Assembly: GCA_019359505.1 (NCBI GenBank)
Contig: JAHHHD010000025.1
Span: forward strand, 1-64,000
Length of the DNA: 64,000 bases
From: Drouetiella hepatica Uher 2000/2452
GTDB taxonomy: Bacteria; Cyanobacteriota; Cyanobacteriia; Elainellales; Elainellaceae
Reading direction: 5' to 3'
How positions within the stretch are numbered: position 1 is the first letter of the stretch; every line of letters starts with the position of its first letter. Of the stretch, positions 1 to 8,376 are shown in pieces. The translations under genes and the position numbers were made by a program. The notes under the pieces were generated by a model. That model worked only from the letters and a program-made list of their open reading frames with translations, had not been told where the DNA came from and did no database searches.

Positions 1-120
1 AAAATTCTCGTGAAAAACTTTGAGCGGACATTGCCGAATGCCACGACCAAGATTCACCTCTGCTTCGTTAGGCTAATGGTGAAGAGGCTTGCAGCATCTT
101 CTTAAGATCTCAAATGGGTT
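1..120 (+). mobile_element. 3' end of an insertion sequence (IS5-like transposase C-terminus)
   Basis: The frame open from base 1 to the stop at 103-105 reads as a transposase C-terminus (ILVKNFERTLPN, then a second block KIHLCFVRLMVKRLA). I recognise this pattern from cyanobacterial IS5-type DDE transposases; the family assignment is from memory of the pattern, not a search. The same frame resumes as LeuA sequence from about 121 ([11 protein letters not shown]). The IS end therefore lies between 106 and about 120, and bases 106-120 would hold its terminal inverted repeat. The other IS end is outside the window, so the inverted repeat and target duplication cannot be checked. Confidence 0.55.
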
Positions 121-1494
121 CTATACAATGCTACCTCTCCCGTCTTTCGGCGCGCTGTTTTTGGACTCGATCAAGCCGGAACTATTGAGATGGCGGTTTC
201 CAGCGCTCTGTTATGTCGTCAACTTGCCGCAGAACAACCCCAAACTCACTGGCGCTTTGAGTATTCGCCCGAAACCTTTACCGCCACAGAGCTAGACTTT
301 GCTCAAGAGATTTGTAATGCCGTTCTCAATGTCTGGCAACCCAGCTTAGACCGAAAAGCTATCATTAATTTACCTGCTACGGTTGAAGTGGCAACGCCCA
401 ATGTCTATGCCGATCAGGTGGAGTGGATGCACCGCAATCTGGCTTACCGCGATCGCATCATCTTAAGCGTCCATCCCCACAACGATCGCGGTTCGGGCAT
501 TGCCGCCGCTGAACTGGCACAGATGGCAGGAGCCGATCGCGTTGAGGGCTGTTTGTTTGGCAACGGCGAACGTACAGGCAATGTGGATTTGGTGACGTTG
601 GCGTTAAATCTCTACACGCAGGGCATTCATCCCCAGCTTGATTTTTCGGACATTAACAAAGTGGCGCGATCGGTCGAGCATTGCACTCAACTCCCCATTC
701 ATCCACGCCACCCCTATGTCGGTGATTTAGTATTCACGGCTTTTTCGGGTTCGCATCAAGACGCAATCAAAAAAGGCTTTGTCGTTCAGCAGCCAGATGA
801 CCTCTGGGAAATCCCTTATTTGCCGATCGATCCAGCCGATTTAGGGCGTAGCTATGAGTCTGTGGTGCGGGTGAATAGCCAGTCTGGCAAGGGCGGCATT
901 GCTTTCTTGTTAGAGCAAGAATATGGCTTGGTGTTACCGCGCCGATTGCAGATTGAATTTAGCCAAGTGGTGCAGCAGGTGATGGATACGAACGGTACAG
1001 AAATGACGGCAGGTATGCTCTGGGAATTATTCGATCGCGAGTATCTCAAGATTCATTCTCCGTTGAAGTATGTGTCTCATGATTTGTCCCCGGCAGCTTC
1101 AGTAAATTGGTCGGAAGATCAAGTACAGATCATCTCAGTTTTGGTGAAAAATGAAGATCAAACCTATTGCCTCACAGGTCACGGCAATGGCGTGATCGAT
1201 GCCTTAATGAACGCGCTTAACCCTGCTTTAAACGCGAGTCTCAATATTCAGCATTATGAGGAGCGATCGCTCAGTCGAGGGAGTGATGCTTTGGCGATCG
1301 CCTATATTGAGTTGATGGGCGATCGGATAGGCGATCGGACAAGTTCAGTCTGCGGCGTGGGCATTGACTCAAACTTCACAACGGCTGCTTTGCTAGCTGT
1401 GATGAGTGCCGTGAATCGGATGTTGAACCGATTAGGGATTAATGTTCAGGAGCGGCTTGCACGGCTTAGCACTGGGCAAAAATCTGAAAAGTGA
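121..1494 (+). pseudogene. leuA: 2-isopropylmalate synthase, 5'-truncated by an IS
   Basis: The conserved LeuA block [20 protein letters not shown] begins at 121 and continues without a stop to 1494. The metal-binding HPHNDRG and the [18 protein letters not shown] motif are present. The C-terminal regulatory region (from about VQIISV to the end) is also present, including a Gly-rich leucine-site-like stretch ([14 protein letters not shown]). The roughly 130-140 N-terminal residues of the catalytic TIM barrel, including the usual LRDGEQ motif, are missing and replaced by transposase sequence. An internal ATG at 190 would give a 434-residue product, but it would lack part of the active site. 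The sequence resembles the longer LeuA subtype. I call it a remnant; the genome presumably has another leuA. Confidence 0.8.
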
Positions 1495-1504
1495 GGCAAC
1501 TTAA

Positions 1505-1540
1505 AGGGTTTGTTGTGAGAGGCATTTCACAGCAAACCCT
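1505..1540. terminator. Stem-loop between converging genes
   Basis: A 14-bp inverted repeat has arms 1505-1518 and 1527-1540, beginning AGGGTTTG and ending CAAACCCT, with one G-T position and an 8-nt loop. It lies between the end of leuA' on plus and the end of the Uma2 gene on minus, where a bidirectional terminator would be expected. No strong U-run follows on either strand, so termination is only probable. Confidence 0.5.
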
Positions 1541-1570
1541 CTGCCAGATGAAAACTCAGCGTATGGTTGC

Positions 1571-2377
1571 CTAAAGATCATCAGGATCGATGCCTCGCTG
1601 TCGCAGTTTAGCGATCAAAGCCTCGTGCTGCTGTCTTTCCTGGTCTATCTTTCGCTGCGCGTCTGAGAGCTGCTGTCGCGCGCCTAAGAGCTGCTGTTGC
1701 ACGTCTGAGAGCTGCTGCTGTGCTGCCTCCTCAGGCAATGGCACAAGTTCACCCGCCGAATTATAAAAACGCAGCCAGTGACAGCTACCCGTTGTCGGCT
1801 CTCGATCGACTATACCCTGCCAAGCACCCAGCCACAAGCCCAGTGACTCGCACCAGAGCCATCCGCGATCGTCATGCTGCAAAGGCTGATATTGGTTACG
1901 CACCAGCGTCCAGCCCGCAAACGAACTCGCATCAAAGGGATCAAAAACAAAGTAGTCTGACGTTTTGAAAATCCGTTCGTAAAGATCTTTTTTAATCGTT
2001 TGATCTATTTTTGCTGTGCTGGATGAGAGCAGTTCCACAATCACATCAGGATAGCGACCTTCTTCTTCCCATACCACCCAGCCTTGTCGCTCACGATCGC
2101 TCTCTACATCAAGCACCACAAAAAAGTCGGAACCTCGGAAGTCACGATTCATTGCTTGATTGCGACTATAGTAGACAAACATATTGCCGCCCGTGAAGTA
2201 ATTAGTGCGCTCGCCCATGGCTTGAGGCAGCGATCGAATCAACAAGTTCATGGCAATGCGGTGTCGATTAGTCTCCAAGGGTTCTCCATCATCGAAGATG
2301 AGATTATCTGGGGGCAACGGTTGCCAGTCAAGTGGCATATGAATCGGCTGTGACAGTTTGGGCGTAGCGTCAACCAT
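1571..2377 (-). CDS. Uma2 family (DUF820) endonuclease-like protein
   Basis: This is a 268-residue protein of the Uma2/DUF820 family, which is greatly expanded in cyanobacteria and has a PD-(D/E)XK nuclease-like fold. The central core shows GSDFFVVLDVES and then PDVIVELLSSSTAKID followed by KKDLYERI, the usual active-site region with Asp, Glu and Lys. The N-terminus (LDWQPLPPDNLIFDDGEPLETNRH) is also typical. After about residue 215 the chain becomes a Gln-rich repeat (QQQLSDVQQQLLGARQQLSDAQ) predicted to form a coiled coil, and it ends ALIAKLRQRGIDPDDL as many relatives do. It stands alone and converges with leuA'. Biological role and substrate are unknown. Confidence 0.8.
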   Translation of the reverse strand: MVDATPKLSQPIHMPLDWQPLPPDNLIFDDGEPLETNRHRIAMNLLIRSLPQAMGERTNYFTGGNMFVYYSRNQAMNRDFRGSDFFVVLDVESDRERQGWVVWEEEGRYPDVIVELLSSSTAKIDQTIKKDLYERIFKTSDYFVFDPFDASSFAGWTLVRNQYQPLQHDDRGWLWCESLGLWLGAWQGIVDREPTTGSCHWLRFYNSAGELVPLPEEAAQQQLSDVQQQLLGARQQLSDAQRKIDQERQQHEALIAKLRQRGIDPDDL

Positions 2378-2566
2378 GCTGAGATGGCTCCAAGCTGAGG
2401 TGTATTTCTAGGATATCGCATCAGCTACAGGTGATAAAGTAAGGTAAAGTCCACCGTAGCGCCATGTGTAGCGTCACAGCAGCCTCACAGCCCTTACAAC
2501 CTGCCTCGTCTTTTCAAGCGCTGTGTCAGGATAGATAAATGACTAGCCCTCAAATCCTTTTGAATC

Positions 2567-4474
2567 ATGGTTTCAGACATTGACTCCCGCCAACCCGCTA
2601 ACGCCAGAGCCAGCGATATCTTCGACGTTTTCCATTTCAAGCACTACTTAGGTCCTAATCCTTATTTGCAAAGCGGAGCCTTCGTATTTGACTTTGCCTT
2701 GAGCGGCTACGGCGAGCCTCTGCCCATCAAAGCTTACGTAGACTGGATTTCACAACGCTTTCCTCAGTTTAGGGATCGATCGTTTGAGTCTCATGCCGAG
2801 CTGTTTGCCCAGACTGCGGTTGAATTAGGCAAGCTAGAAATGGATCTGCGCTGCGATCGCCATAGCCTCAAGTCGCTAGGCAAGGCAACCCGGATCGCCA
2901 TTGAGTCCCTGCATGAATCTACCAGCCGGGGCGTAGTTTATGCCGTCTGGGATTGGTTTGAAGATATTTCCCGCGATCGCTACTTCAACCTGGATGGACA
3001 AATTCAGATCTTGCAGAATCGATTTCGGCGATCGTCCTATGGCGGGCCGACGGTGTATGCGCTGTTGAATGCAGCGTACATTAGAGGTATTCCCACCTTT
3101 TATCTGCCTGACGAAGGATTGATGCAGTATGGCTATGGCAGTAAGCAGGTGCGCGGGATCGCCACTACCTTTAATGCAGACAGCCATCTCGATTCCGATT
3201 TCACGACTCGCAAGGATGACTGCAAAGCGTTTTTAGCCACGCTGGGCTTCCCCGTGCCCAAAGGAGAGATTGTCTCAACTCGAAAAGCCGTGCTGGAAAC
3301 AGCGCAGCGGATTGGCTACCCGGTCGCCATCAAGCCCGTTGTGGGTCATAAAGGGATTGGGGTGACGGCAGAGGTGCAAACCGATGACGAAGCTGAGCGA
3401 GCATTCGATCGCGCCGTCAAAGCGCATCCAGAAGGGGAGCCGATCCGAGTAATTGTGGAGCAGCATATTTATGGCAATGACCACCGCTTGCTGTGCGTCA
3501 ACGGCAAGTTTGTTGCGGCAACCGAGCGTCATCCGGCCTCAGTGATAGGCGATGGCAAATCCACGATTGCTCAACTCATTGAAGACGAAAACGCCAAACC
3601 CGAACGACTCGATACGCCTACCTCTCCGCTGGGCAAGATCATCAGCGATGATTCAATGGAGCATTTCTTGGCAGAACAAGGCTTGACGTTGGATAGTGTG
3701 CCAGGGCGCGATCGCCAGATCTATCTGCGCAAGGTGGCGAATTTGTCATCGGGGGGCACGAGTCTAGACGCAACTCTTAAGCTGCATCCTGACAACATCA
3801 TCTTGGCGCAGGATATCGCTCAGCATTTTCAATTGGTATGCCTGGGCATTGATGTCCTGACTCCTGACATTTCTCGCTCCTGGAAAGAGGGCAAGTTTGG
3901 CATCGTTGAGATTAACTCAGCACCCGGTGTGTATATGCACTTACGACCTGCCGTAGGAGAAAGCGTAGATGTAGGTGGGGAAATTATTGAAAACTTCTTT
4001 GCATCAGCTGAGGAATCCAGAATTCCTATCCTTAGCTTTAACTACATTCCTGTAGATGAACTGAAGGAGTTGATTGACGATATCTCCGTGAAGCATCCCC
4101 ATTGGGCGATCGGTGCCATCTGCCAAGAGGGCGTGTTTGTCGATCGCAGTGAAAAGCAGATGATTGGCAGCTATAGTACTAAAGTACAAAGCTTGCTCCG
4201 CAATCCTAAACTAGATTTATTGATTGCTGAGTATTCTGAAAGGATACTTGAGGAGCAGGGCATGTTTTATGACAAGAGTGACATTGTGATTCTGAATGAA
4301 CCGACCGAGATAGAGATGATGCTGACTCAGAACATTGCTGATGATGCGACGATCGTCATTAAGCAAGGAACCATGATCACGGTTCGTAGTAAGGGTTTGC
4401 TCAATCAATATCAGCTGGGAGAGCAGGAGCCATTCAAACGAATTTACTGGAAGGAAATTTCTGCTATTCTGTAA
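2567..4474 (+). CDS. cphA2: Cyanophycin synthetase family protein, probably CphA2-type
   Basis: This 635-residue ATP-grasp enzyme belongs to the cyanophycin synthetase family. After an N-terminal domain (1-200), the ATP-grasp region runs from about 210 to 490, with YPVAIKPVVGHKGIGV (ATP-binding Lys and Gly loop), VIVEQHIYGNDHRLLCVNGKFVAATERHPASVIGDGKSTI and the metal-binding FGIVEINSAPGVYMHLRP. Full-length CphA1 is about 870-900 residues and has a complete C-terminal Mur-ligase-like domain. Here only about 140 residues follow the ATP-grasp part, and I see no GxxGKTT P-loop. That shortened C-terminus is the hallmark of CphA2, which joins beta-aspartyl-arginine dipeptides into cyanophycin. No cphA1 or cphB is in the window. 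A stand-alone gene with a 189-bp upstream gap. Confidence 0.68.
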   Translation: MVSDIDSRQPANARASDIFDVFHFKHYLGPNPYLQSGAFVFDFALSGYGEPLPIKAYVDWISQRFPQFRDRSFESHAELFAQTAVELGKLEMDLRCDRHSLKSLGKATRIAIESLHESTSRGVVYAVWDWFEDISRDRYFNLDGQIQILQNRFRRSSYGGPTVYALLNAAYIRGIPTFYLPDEGLMQYGYGSKQVRGIATTFNADSHLDSDFTTRKDDCKAFLATLGFPVPKGEIVSTRKAVLETAQRIGYPVAIKPVVGHKGIGVTAEVQTDDEAERAFDRAVKAHPEGEPIRVIVEQHIYGNDHRLLCVNGKFVAATERHPASVIGDGKSTIAQLIEDENAKPERLDTPTSPLGKIISDDSMEHFLAEQGLTLDSVPGRDRQIYLRKVANLSSGGTSLDATLKLHPDNIILAQDIAQHFQLVCLGIDVLTPDISRSWKEGKFGIVEINSAPGVYMHLRPAVGESVDVGGEIIENFFASAEESRIPILSFNYIPVDELKELIDDISVKHPHWAIGAICQEGVFVDRSEKQMIGSYSTKVQSLLRNPKLDLLIAEYSERILEEQGMFYDKSDIVILNEPTEIEMMLTQNIADDATIVIKQGTMITVRSKGLLNQYQLGEQEPFKRIYWKEISAIL

Positions 4475-4577
4475 GGCTGGCTAGAATCTCTGACTGAGAA
4501 AAAGTCACGCTTGTCCGCACGAACTGAGACACCAAAATGCTACCAACTTACAGCAATTTTCAATTGCATAAACCACA

Positions 4578-4624
4578 GTTATTTTTGTAGAAGCCGCGCG
4601 GAGCGCGGCTTCTACAAAAATAAC
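4578..4624. repeat. Perfect 47-bp palindromic repeat
   Basis: The arms are 4578-4599 and 4603-4624, an exact 22-bp inverted repeat with a 3-nt GGA loop. The outer arm is AT-rich (GTTATTTTTGTAGAAGC) and the centre is GCGCGGAGCGCG. Similar GGAGCG-type centres with unrelated outer arms occur at 10.2-10.3 kb and at 60.66 kb, which suggests a dispersed palindrome family rather than a simple terminator. It lies 103 bp downstream of the cphA2-like gene and could also act as its terminator. Confidence 0.8.
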
Positions 4625-4792
4625 CCATACTTAATCAAGCGCAAACCGCTGTAAACGAATTTATGGGCACATCGAACCTCAGAAGCGGCTTGGCAATGCC
4701 AAGCCCGTACCGGGATCTGTAGTGGTTCCAATTCAAATTGGTATGACATCATTCAGAGACATTAGTGTCGGATTGTACAAGCAGACCATAAT

Positions 4793-4833
4793 AAAGTCCC
4801 CAGTGAAGCCGTCAACTTCAGCGGGGACTTTTG
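4793..4833 (+). terminator. Terminator-like stem-loop
   Basis: The arms AAAGTCCCC...TGAAG (4793-4808) and CTTCA...GGGGACTTT (4816-4831) pair over 16 positions with two mismatches around a 7-nt loop, and TTTT closes the right side. This fits a rho-independent terminator on plus. The nearest upstream gene is the cphA2-like gene, 320 bp away, so what it terminates is unclear. Confidence 0.5.
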
Positions 4834-4982
4834 CTAGAGAGACAAGCAGCCAGGGTAAATCTCCCTAGTGTCAGCCATCTATTTGATAGGGCAAACAGCA
4901 GAAGAAGTTTGGTTACAAAAGCCACCATCTCCAGCAACAGCAAAAGCTCTATAGCCCTACGTAATTGAGTTAGCTTGTCTAG

Positions 4983-5586
4983 TTTTCGGGGTACAACATC
5001 ATAATAATCGATGGTTCTGACTTTAACCGACAGGCAGAAGAACGGGGCGATCGCCGAGAGGTTAGTATTCCACCATTACCGCCAGTCGCGGCTGAGGAAG
5101 TGCCACCTAGTGAAGCTGCTGTACCTACGGAAACTTCTCCTGCAAGCGCACCTACACCCAATGAGTCTGTTCTAGGAGATGTGCAGCTAGAGCCTCATCA
5201 GGATCCCCGCCAGAGCAGCAGCTGAGTCACCCGCTGCGCTAACACCTGAGGCAGCTACCTCACCTGATCCGGTTGCACCATCAGTATTAGAGTCTGTGCC
5301 GTCATCAGATTTCCCTACACCTGCTGCCGCTGCACCGTCGCCGGGGCCTGCCAACTTGCTGCTGCCCGAACCTGCCAATGAACTACTGCCTGAACCAACC
5401 TATGAGGCTTCTCCCATACCTGCTTATGAAGTTCCACCGAAAGCTGCTTCAGCTTCAGAGGTTCCTGTTGCCCCCCTAAGTCAACAGAACTACGCTATGC
5501 CCAAATGCACTCTTGAAACCGAAAGGCGACAGCAACGGAGAATTCAAAGCAAGCCTAACATTGGAGAAGTCCTTCCTACTCCATAA
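4983..5586 (+). pseudogene. Decayed proline/alanine-rich protein, frameshifted
   Basis: Two overlapping plus-strand frames share one composition. Frame one (4983-5225) reads GSDFNRQAEERGDRREVS and then PPLPPVAAEEVPPSEAAVPT before a stop. Frame two continues from about 5200 (AAAESPAALTPEAATSPDP) to the stop at 5584-5586, rich in LPEP and PEPAYE-like units. A single frameshift near 5200-5220 joins them, and a TAG at 4980-4982 removes the 5' end. A long Pro-Ala-Glu linker next to a TonB-dependent receptor gene suggests a former TonB-like or periplasm-spanning partner, but the diagnostic TonB C-terminal domain is not visible. The function is a guess; the frame break is seen directly. Confidence 0.45.
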
Positions 5587-5613
5587 CAAAGGCGTAATTG
5601 TGGAATAGACTTC

Positions 5614-5710
5614 GTCCCATTTCACAAAGAAAATACTCCGTTTGACAAAGAAAAACGGTCTCCAAATCACCTACTGTTACTTAGTGCCTCTTGTTGAGAA
5701 AGTTTCTTAA
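5614..5710 (+). promoter_or_regulatory. Promoter of the receptor operon: tandem activator repeat, -10, dyad
   Basis: Two direct repeats, each ending CAAAGAAAA, have their conserved C at 5625 and 5646, exactly 21 bp apart (two helical turns). A -10-like TACTGT (5672-5677) starts 17 bp after the second repeat. A 7-3-7 dyad TTGAGAA-N3-TTCTTAA follows at 5694-5710. The same arrangement recurs before 11677 and 57749. The face-to-face direct repeat suits an AraC/PchR-type activator binding over -35. The downstream dyad could be a second operator, for instance for an iron repressor; that is inference. Confidence 0.75.
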
Positions 5711-5762
5711 TTGTTGAGGTGCTCTAGTGTCTGGTTTGACTTTTGGCTGGGAGTGCGAGGAT

Positions 5763-8351
5763 ATGATTGCGAGGGCTTGCATGTTTTGGATGGGGCGATC
5801 AGTTCAATTGGCCATTGGGCTGTTTCTGTTGCTAGGTCAGTCGGCGATCGGCCACGAAGCTAATACACAGGCAGCAGAAAATATTTCTGCCTCAGAGGTT
5901 CTGTATCTGAAGCAGAATGAAAGCGAACCGACTACCCTTGATCAAGAGCTTGAGCAAATTACCCAAGCTGTTGATCAAGCTGCCATAGCAGAAATTACGG
6001 GCATCCGATTAGACACGACTGAAGGAGCGCTTGGACTGATTCTGGAAACGTCTGGCGAGCTGTTTCCCACAACATTAGTGATAGGCGATGCACTGATTGT
6101 TGAGATTGCTAATGCAGTGCTGGCACTGCCTGACCGTGATGAGCTTCTTGCCAGCAACCCAGTTGCTGGGATTGCACAGGTCAATGTCACCAATCTTCCA
6201 GGTAATCGGGTACGAGTTGCCATTACTGGAACTGATGCCCCACCCAAGGTTGAGATTATTTCTGAATCATCTATGCTGACGTTGAGCGTAACGCCAGAAA
6301 CTTCAACTGCTGAAACTGGGGCAGATGATTCTATTCAAATTGTTGTCACAGGCGAACAGGAAGAATACTTCGTTCCAGAGGCGAGTACCGCGACAGGGAC
6401 AGATACGCCCGTTTTAGATGTCCCCGCATCAATTCAGGTCATTCCCCGTAGGGTGCTGGAAGACCAGCAGGTGATTCGACTGGATGAAGCACTGAACAAC
6501 GTCAGCGGTGTGACGACGGCTGGCACATCTGGCAACACAAACCTCAATTTCAATATTCGAGGGTTTGATAATGCTCCCGTTTTGTTGGATGGCTTCAGAG
6601 ACTTCGGGGGGTTTGAGGGGTCAATCCCAGAAACCGCCAATCTTGAGCGGATAGAAGTCCTCAAAGGGCCAGCTTCAATTTTATATGGAGAGATTCAGCC
6701 AGGGGGGGTAATTAACCTGGTCAGAGAGCAGCCCCTAGCAGAGCCATTTTATCAATTCGGATTGCTAGCTGGAAATCGAGGCTTGTTTCAACCTCAAATG
6801 GACATTGCGGGTCCTTTAACCTCAGATGGACGCTTGCTCTACCGACTGAATGCGTTGTATCAGAATAGTGATGGATTTACAAACTTCGATCAAGAATACG
6901 ATCGCGCTTTTGTTGCCCCTGCCCTAAGCTGGCAGATTGGGGAGCGCACGGATTTAAACGCCTACTTGGAATACACCAATGAACAGGCACCGCTTGATAA
7001 TGGTTTAGTTGCCTTCGGCAGTGGTGTCGTCGATGTCCCATTTGAGCGGATTATTGGCGAACCTGATGATTTTACGGACAGCGAATTCCTCAATATTGGC
7101 TATGACTTGGAACATCGCTTTAACGACGATTGGCAAATCCGCAATGCCTTTCGGTATACCAATCGCGATCTTCTGGATGTGGGTGCCATTCCATTTGGAT
7201 TTGACGAAGCGACTGGCATTGTGACCCGGTTCGCAGGAGAGCAAAATTTCGACACTGAAAATTATTCGCTGCAAACCAATGTCGTCGGAGAATTTGCGAC
7301 TGGATCGATCGACCACACGCTGCTATTTGGCGTTGATCTGAATCGAACAGACGACAGAGATGTCACGAGGCTTGATACCTCTACCCCTCTGCCCCTGAAT
7401 ATCTTTGACCCTGATTATGGAGCGTTTGCCGACGTTAGCCTTGATAACTTGCCGCTGGCATTCAATGTAGATACCCAAACGGATAGGCTCGGCGTTTATC
7501 TGCAAGACCAGATTGAATTTCTAGATAATTTGATCTTACTGGCAGGAATCCGCTATGACACCGTAGAGCAAACCATAGTCAACTACCCGGCTGCTTTCGC
7601 CCCTAACCGCTCTGAAACCACTCAAAATGATCAGGCCTGGACTCCTCGGTTCGGACTTGTGTATCAACCCATCCCAGAAGTTTCGCTTTACGCTAGCTAT
7701 TCCCAATCGTTTACCCCCAACACAGCCAGAACATCCTCAGGCGATCCTCTAGCCCCTGAGCGGGGCGAGGGCTATGAAGTGGGAGCCAAAGCAGAACTTC
7801 TTGATGGCGACTTGTTAGTCACGCTGGCGTACTTTGATATTACCCGACAGAATGTTGCCACGCCTGATCCTGGCGATCCGTTTTCCTCGGTGGCAACGGG
7901 AGAGCAGCGCAGTCGTGGAGTTGAACTGGATGTGGTGGGAGAAATTTTGCCGGGATGGAATGTGATCGTCACCTATGCCTACATTGATGCGGAAGTGACA
8001 GACGATAACTCGATTCCTGAAGGCAACCGCCTCTTCAATGCGCCTGAACACAGTGCCAGTCTGTGGACGACCTATGAGATCCAACGGGGCAATTTACAGG
8101 GATTAGGATTTGGTATTGGATTTGACGTTGTGGGGGAACGCGAAGGTGATTTATCCAATAGTTTTCAGGTGGACAACTATTTTCTCACCAATGCTGCCGT
8201 TTATTATCGACGCAGTAACTGGCGATTTGCAGTCAACGTTAAAAACCTGTTTGATATTGACTATATTTCAGCTACTCAAAATAGTAGAACCAGTGGAATT
8301 GAACCCGGCGCTCCGCTCAGTGTGATTGGCTCAATTTCAGTAGAATTTTGA
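5763..8351 (+). CDS. TonB-dependent siderophore receptor with AMIN domain
   Basis: Outer-membrane receptor expected to import the ferric form of the product made by this locus. Starting at ATG 5763 (AGG-rich site upstream, GCGAGG) gives a signal peptide MIARACMFWMGRSVQLAIGL and onwards; a GTG at 5727 would add 12 residues before it. An AMIN domain (about residues 70-180, EITGIRLDTTEGALGLILET) is the usual N-terminal addition in cyanobacterial receptors. A TonB-box-like IQIVVTG precedes the plug (VPASIQVIPRRVLEDQQVIRL, NIRGFDNAPVLLDGFRDFGG, IEVLKGPASILYGEIQPGGVINLV). The rest is a 22-strand barrel ending SVEF, with the terminal Phe typical of barrel proteins. It is first in an operon with the binding protein and thioesterase, under the tandem-repeat promoter at 5614-5710. 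Confidence 0.93.
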   Translation: MIARACMFWMGRSVQLAIGLFLLLGQSAIGHEANTQAAENISASEVLYLKQNESEPTTLDQELEQITQAVDQAAIAEITGIRLDTTEGALGLILETSGELFPTTLVIGDALIVEIANAVLALPDRDELLASNPVAGIAQVNVTNLPGNRVRVAITGTDAPPKVEIISESSMLTLSVTPETSTAETGADDSIQIVVTGEQEEYFVPEASTATGTDTPVLDVPASIQVIPRRVLEDQQVIRLDEALNNVSGVTTAGTSGNTNLNFNIRGFDNAPVLLDGFRDFGGFEGSIPETANLERIEVLKGPASILYGEIQPGGVINLVREQPLAEPFYQFGLLAGNRGLFQPQMDIAGPLTSDGRLLYRLNALYQNSDGFTNFDQEYDRAFVAPALSWQIGERTDLNAYLEYTNEQAPLDNGLVAFGSGVVDVPFERIIGEPDDFTDSEFLNIGYDLEHRFNDDWQIRNAFRYTNRDLLDVGAIPFGFDEATGIVTRFAGEQNFDTENYSLQTNVVGEFATGSIDHTLLFGVDLNRTDDRDVTRLDTSTPLPLNIFDPDYGAFADVSLDNLPLAFNVDTQTDRLGVYLQDQIEFLDNLILLAGIRYDTVEQTIVNYPAAFAPNRSETTQNDQAWTPRFGLVYQPIPEVSLYASYSQSFTPNTARTSSGDPLAPERGEGYEVGAKAELLDGDLLVTLAYFDITRQNVATPDPGDPFSSVATGEQRSRGVELDVVGEILPGWNVIVTYAYIDAEVTDDNSIPEGNRLFNAPEHSASLWTTYEIQRGNLQGLGFGIGFDVVGEREGDLSNSFQVDNYFLTNAAVYYRRSNWRFAVNVKNLFDIDYISATQNSRTSGIEPGAPLSVIGSISVEF

Positions 8352-8376
8352 CCTCACCTCAAATCTACCTCTTACA

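Larger units (their letters stand above)
4475..4982. other. Intergenic stretch without a convincing gene
   Basis: These 508 bases between the cphA2-like gene and a decayed proline-rich frame hold a perfect hairpin (4578-4624) and a terminator-like stem (4793-4833). One plus-strand frame is open from about 4650 to 4866 (reads KRLGNAKPVPGSVVVPIQIG and onwards), but it has no good start and no family I recognise. I do not call it a gene. Confidence 0.6.

Noticed and set aside
190-1494. Intact LeuA beginning at the ATG at 190
   Set aside because: Conserved LeuA sequence is already in frame from 121 and the N-terminal catalytic region is missing; this ATG is internal.
1720-2353. Plus-strand open frames across the Uma2 gene
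   Set aside because: They are shadows of the minus-strand coding sequence, with no recognisable product.
4650-4866. Small open frame in the 4.5-5.0 kb gap
   Set aside because: No start codon in context, no family recognised, and it runs through a terminator-like stem.
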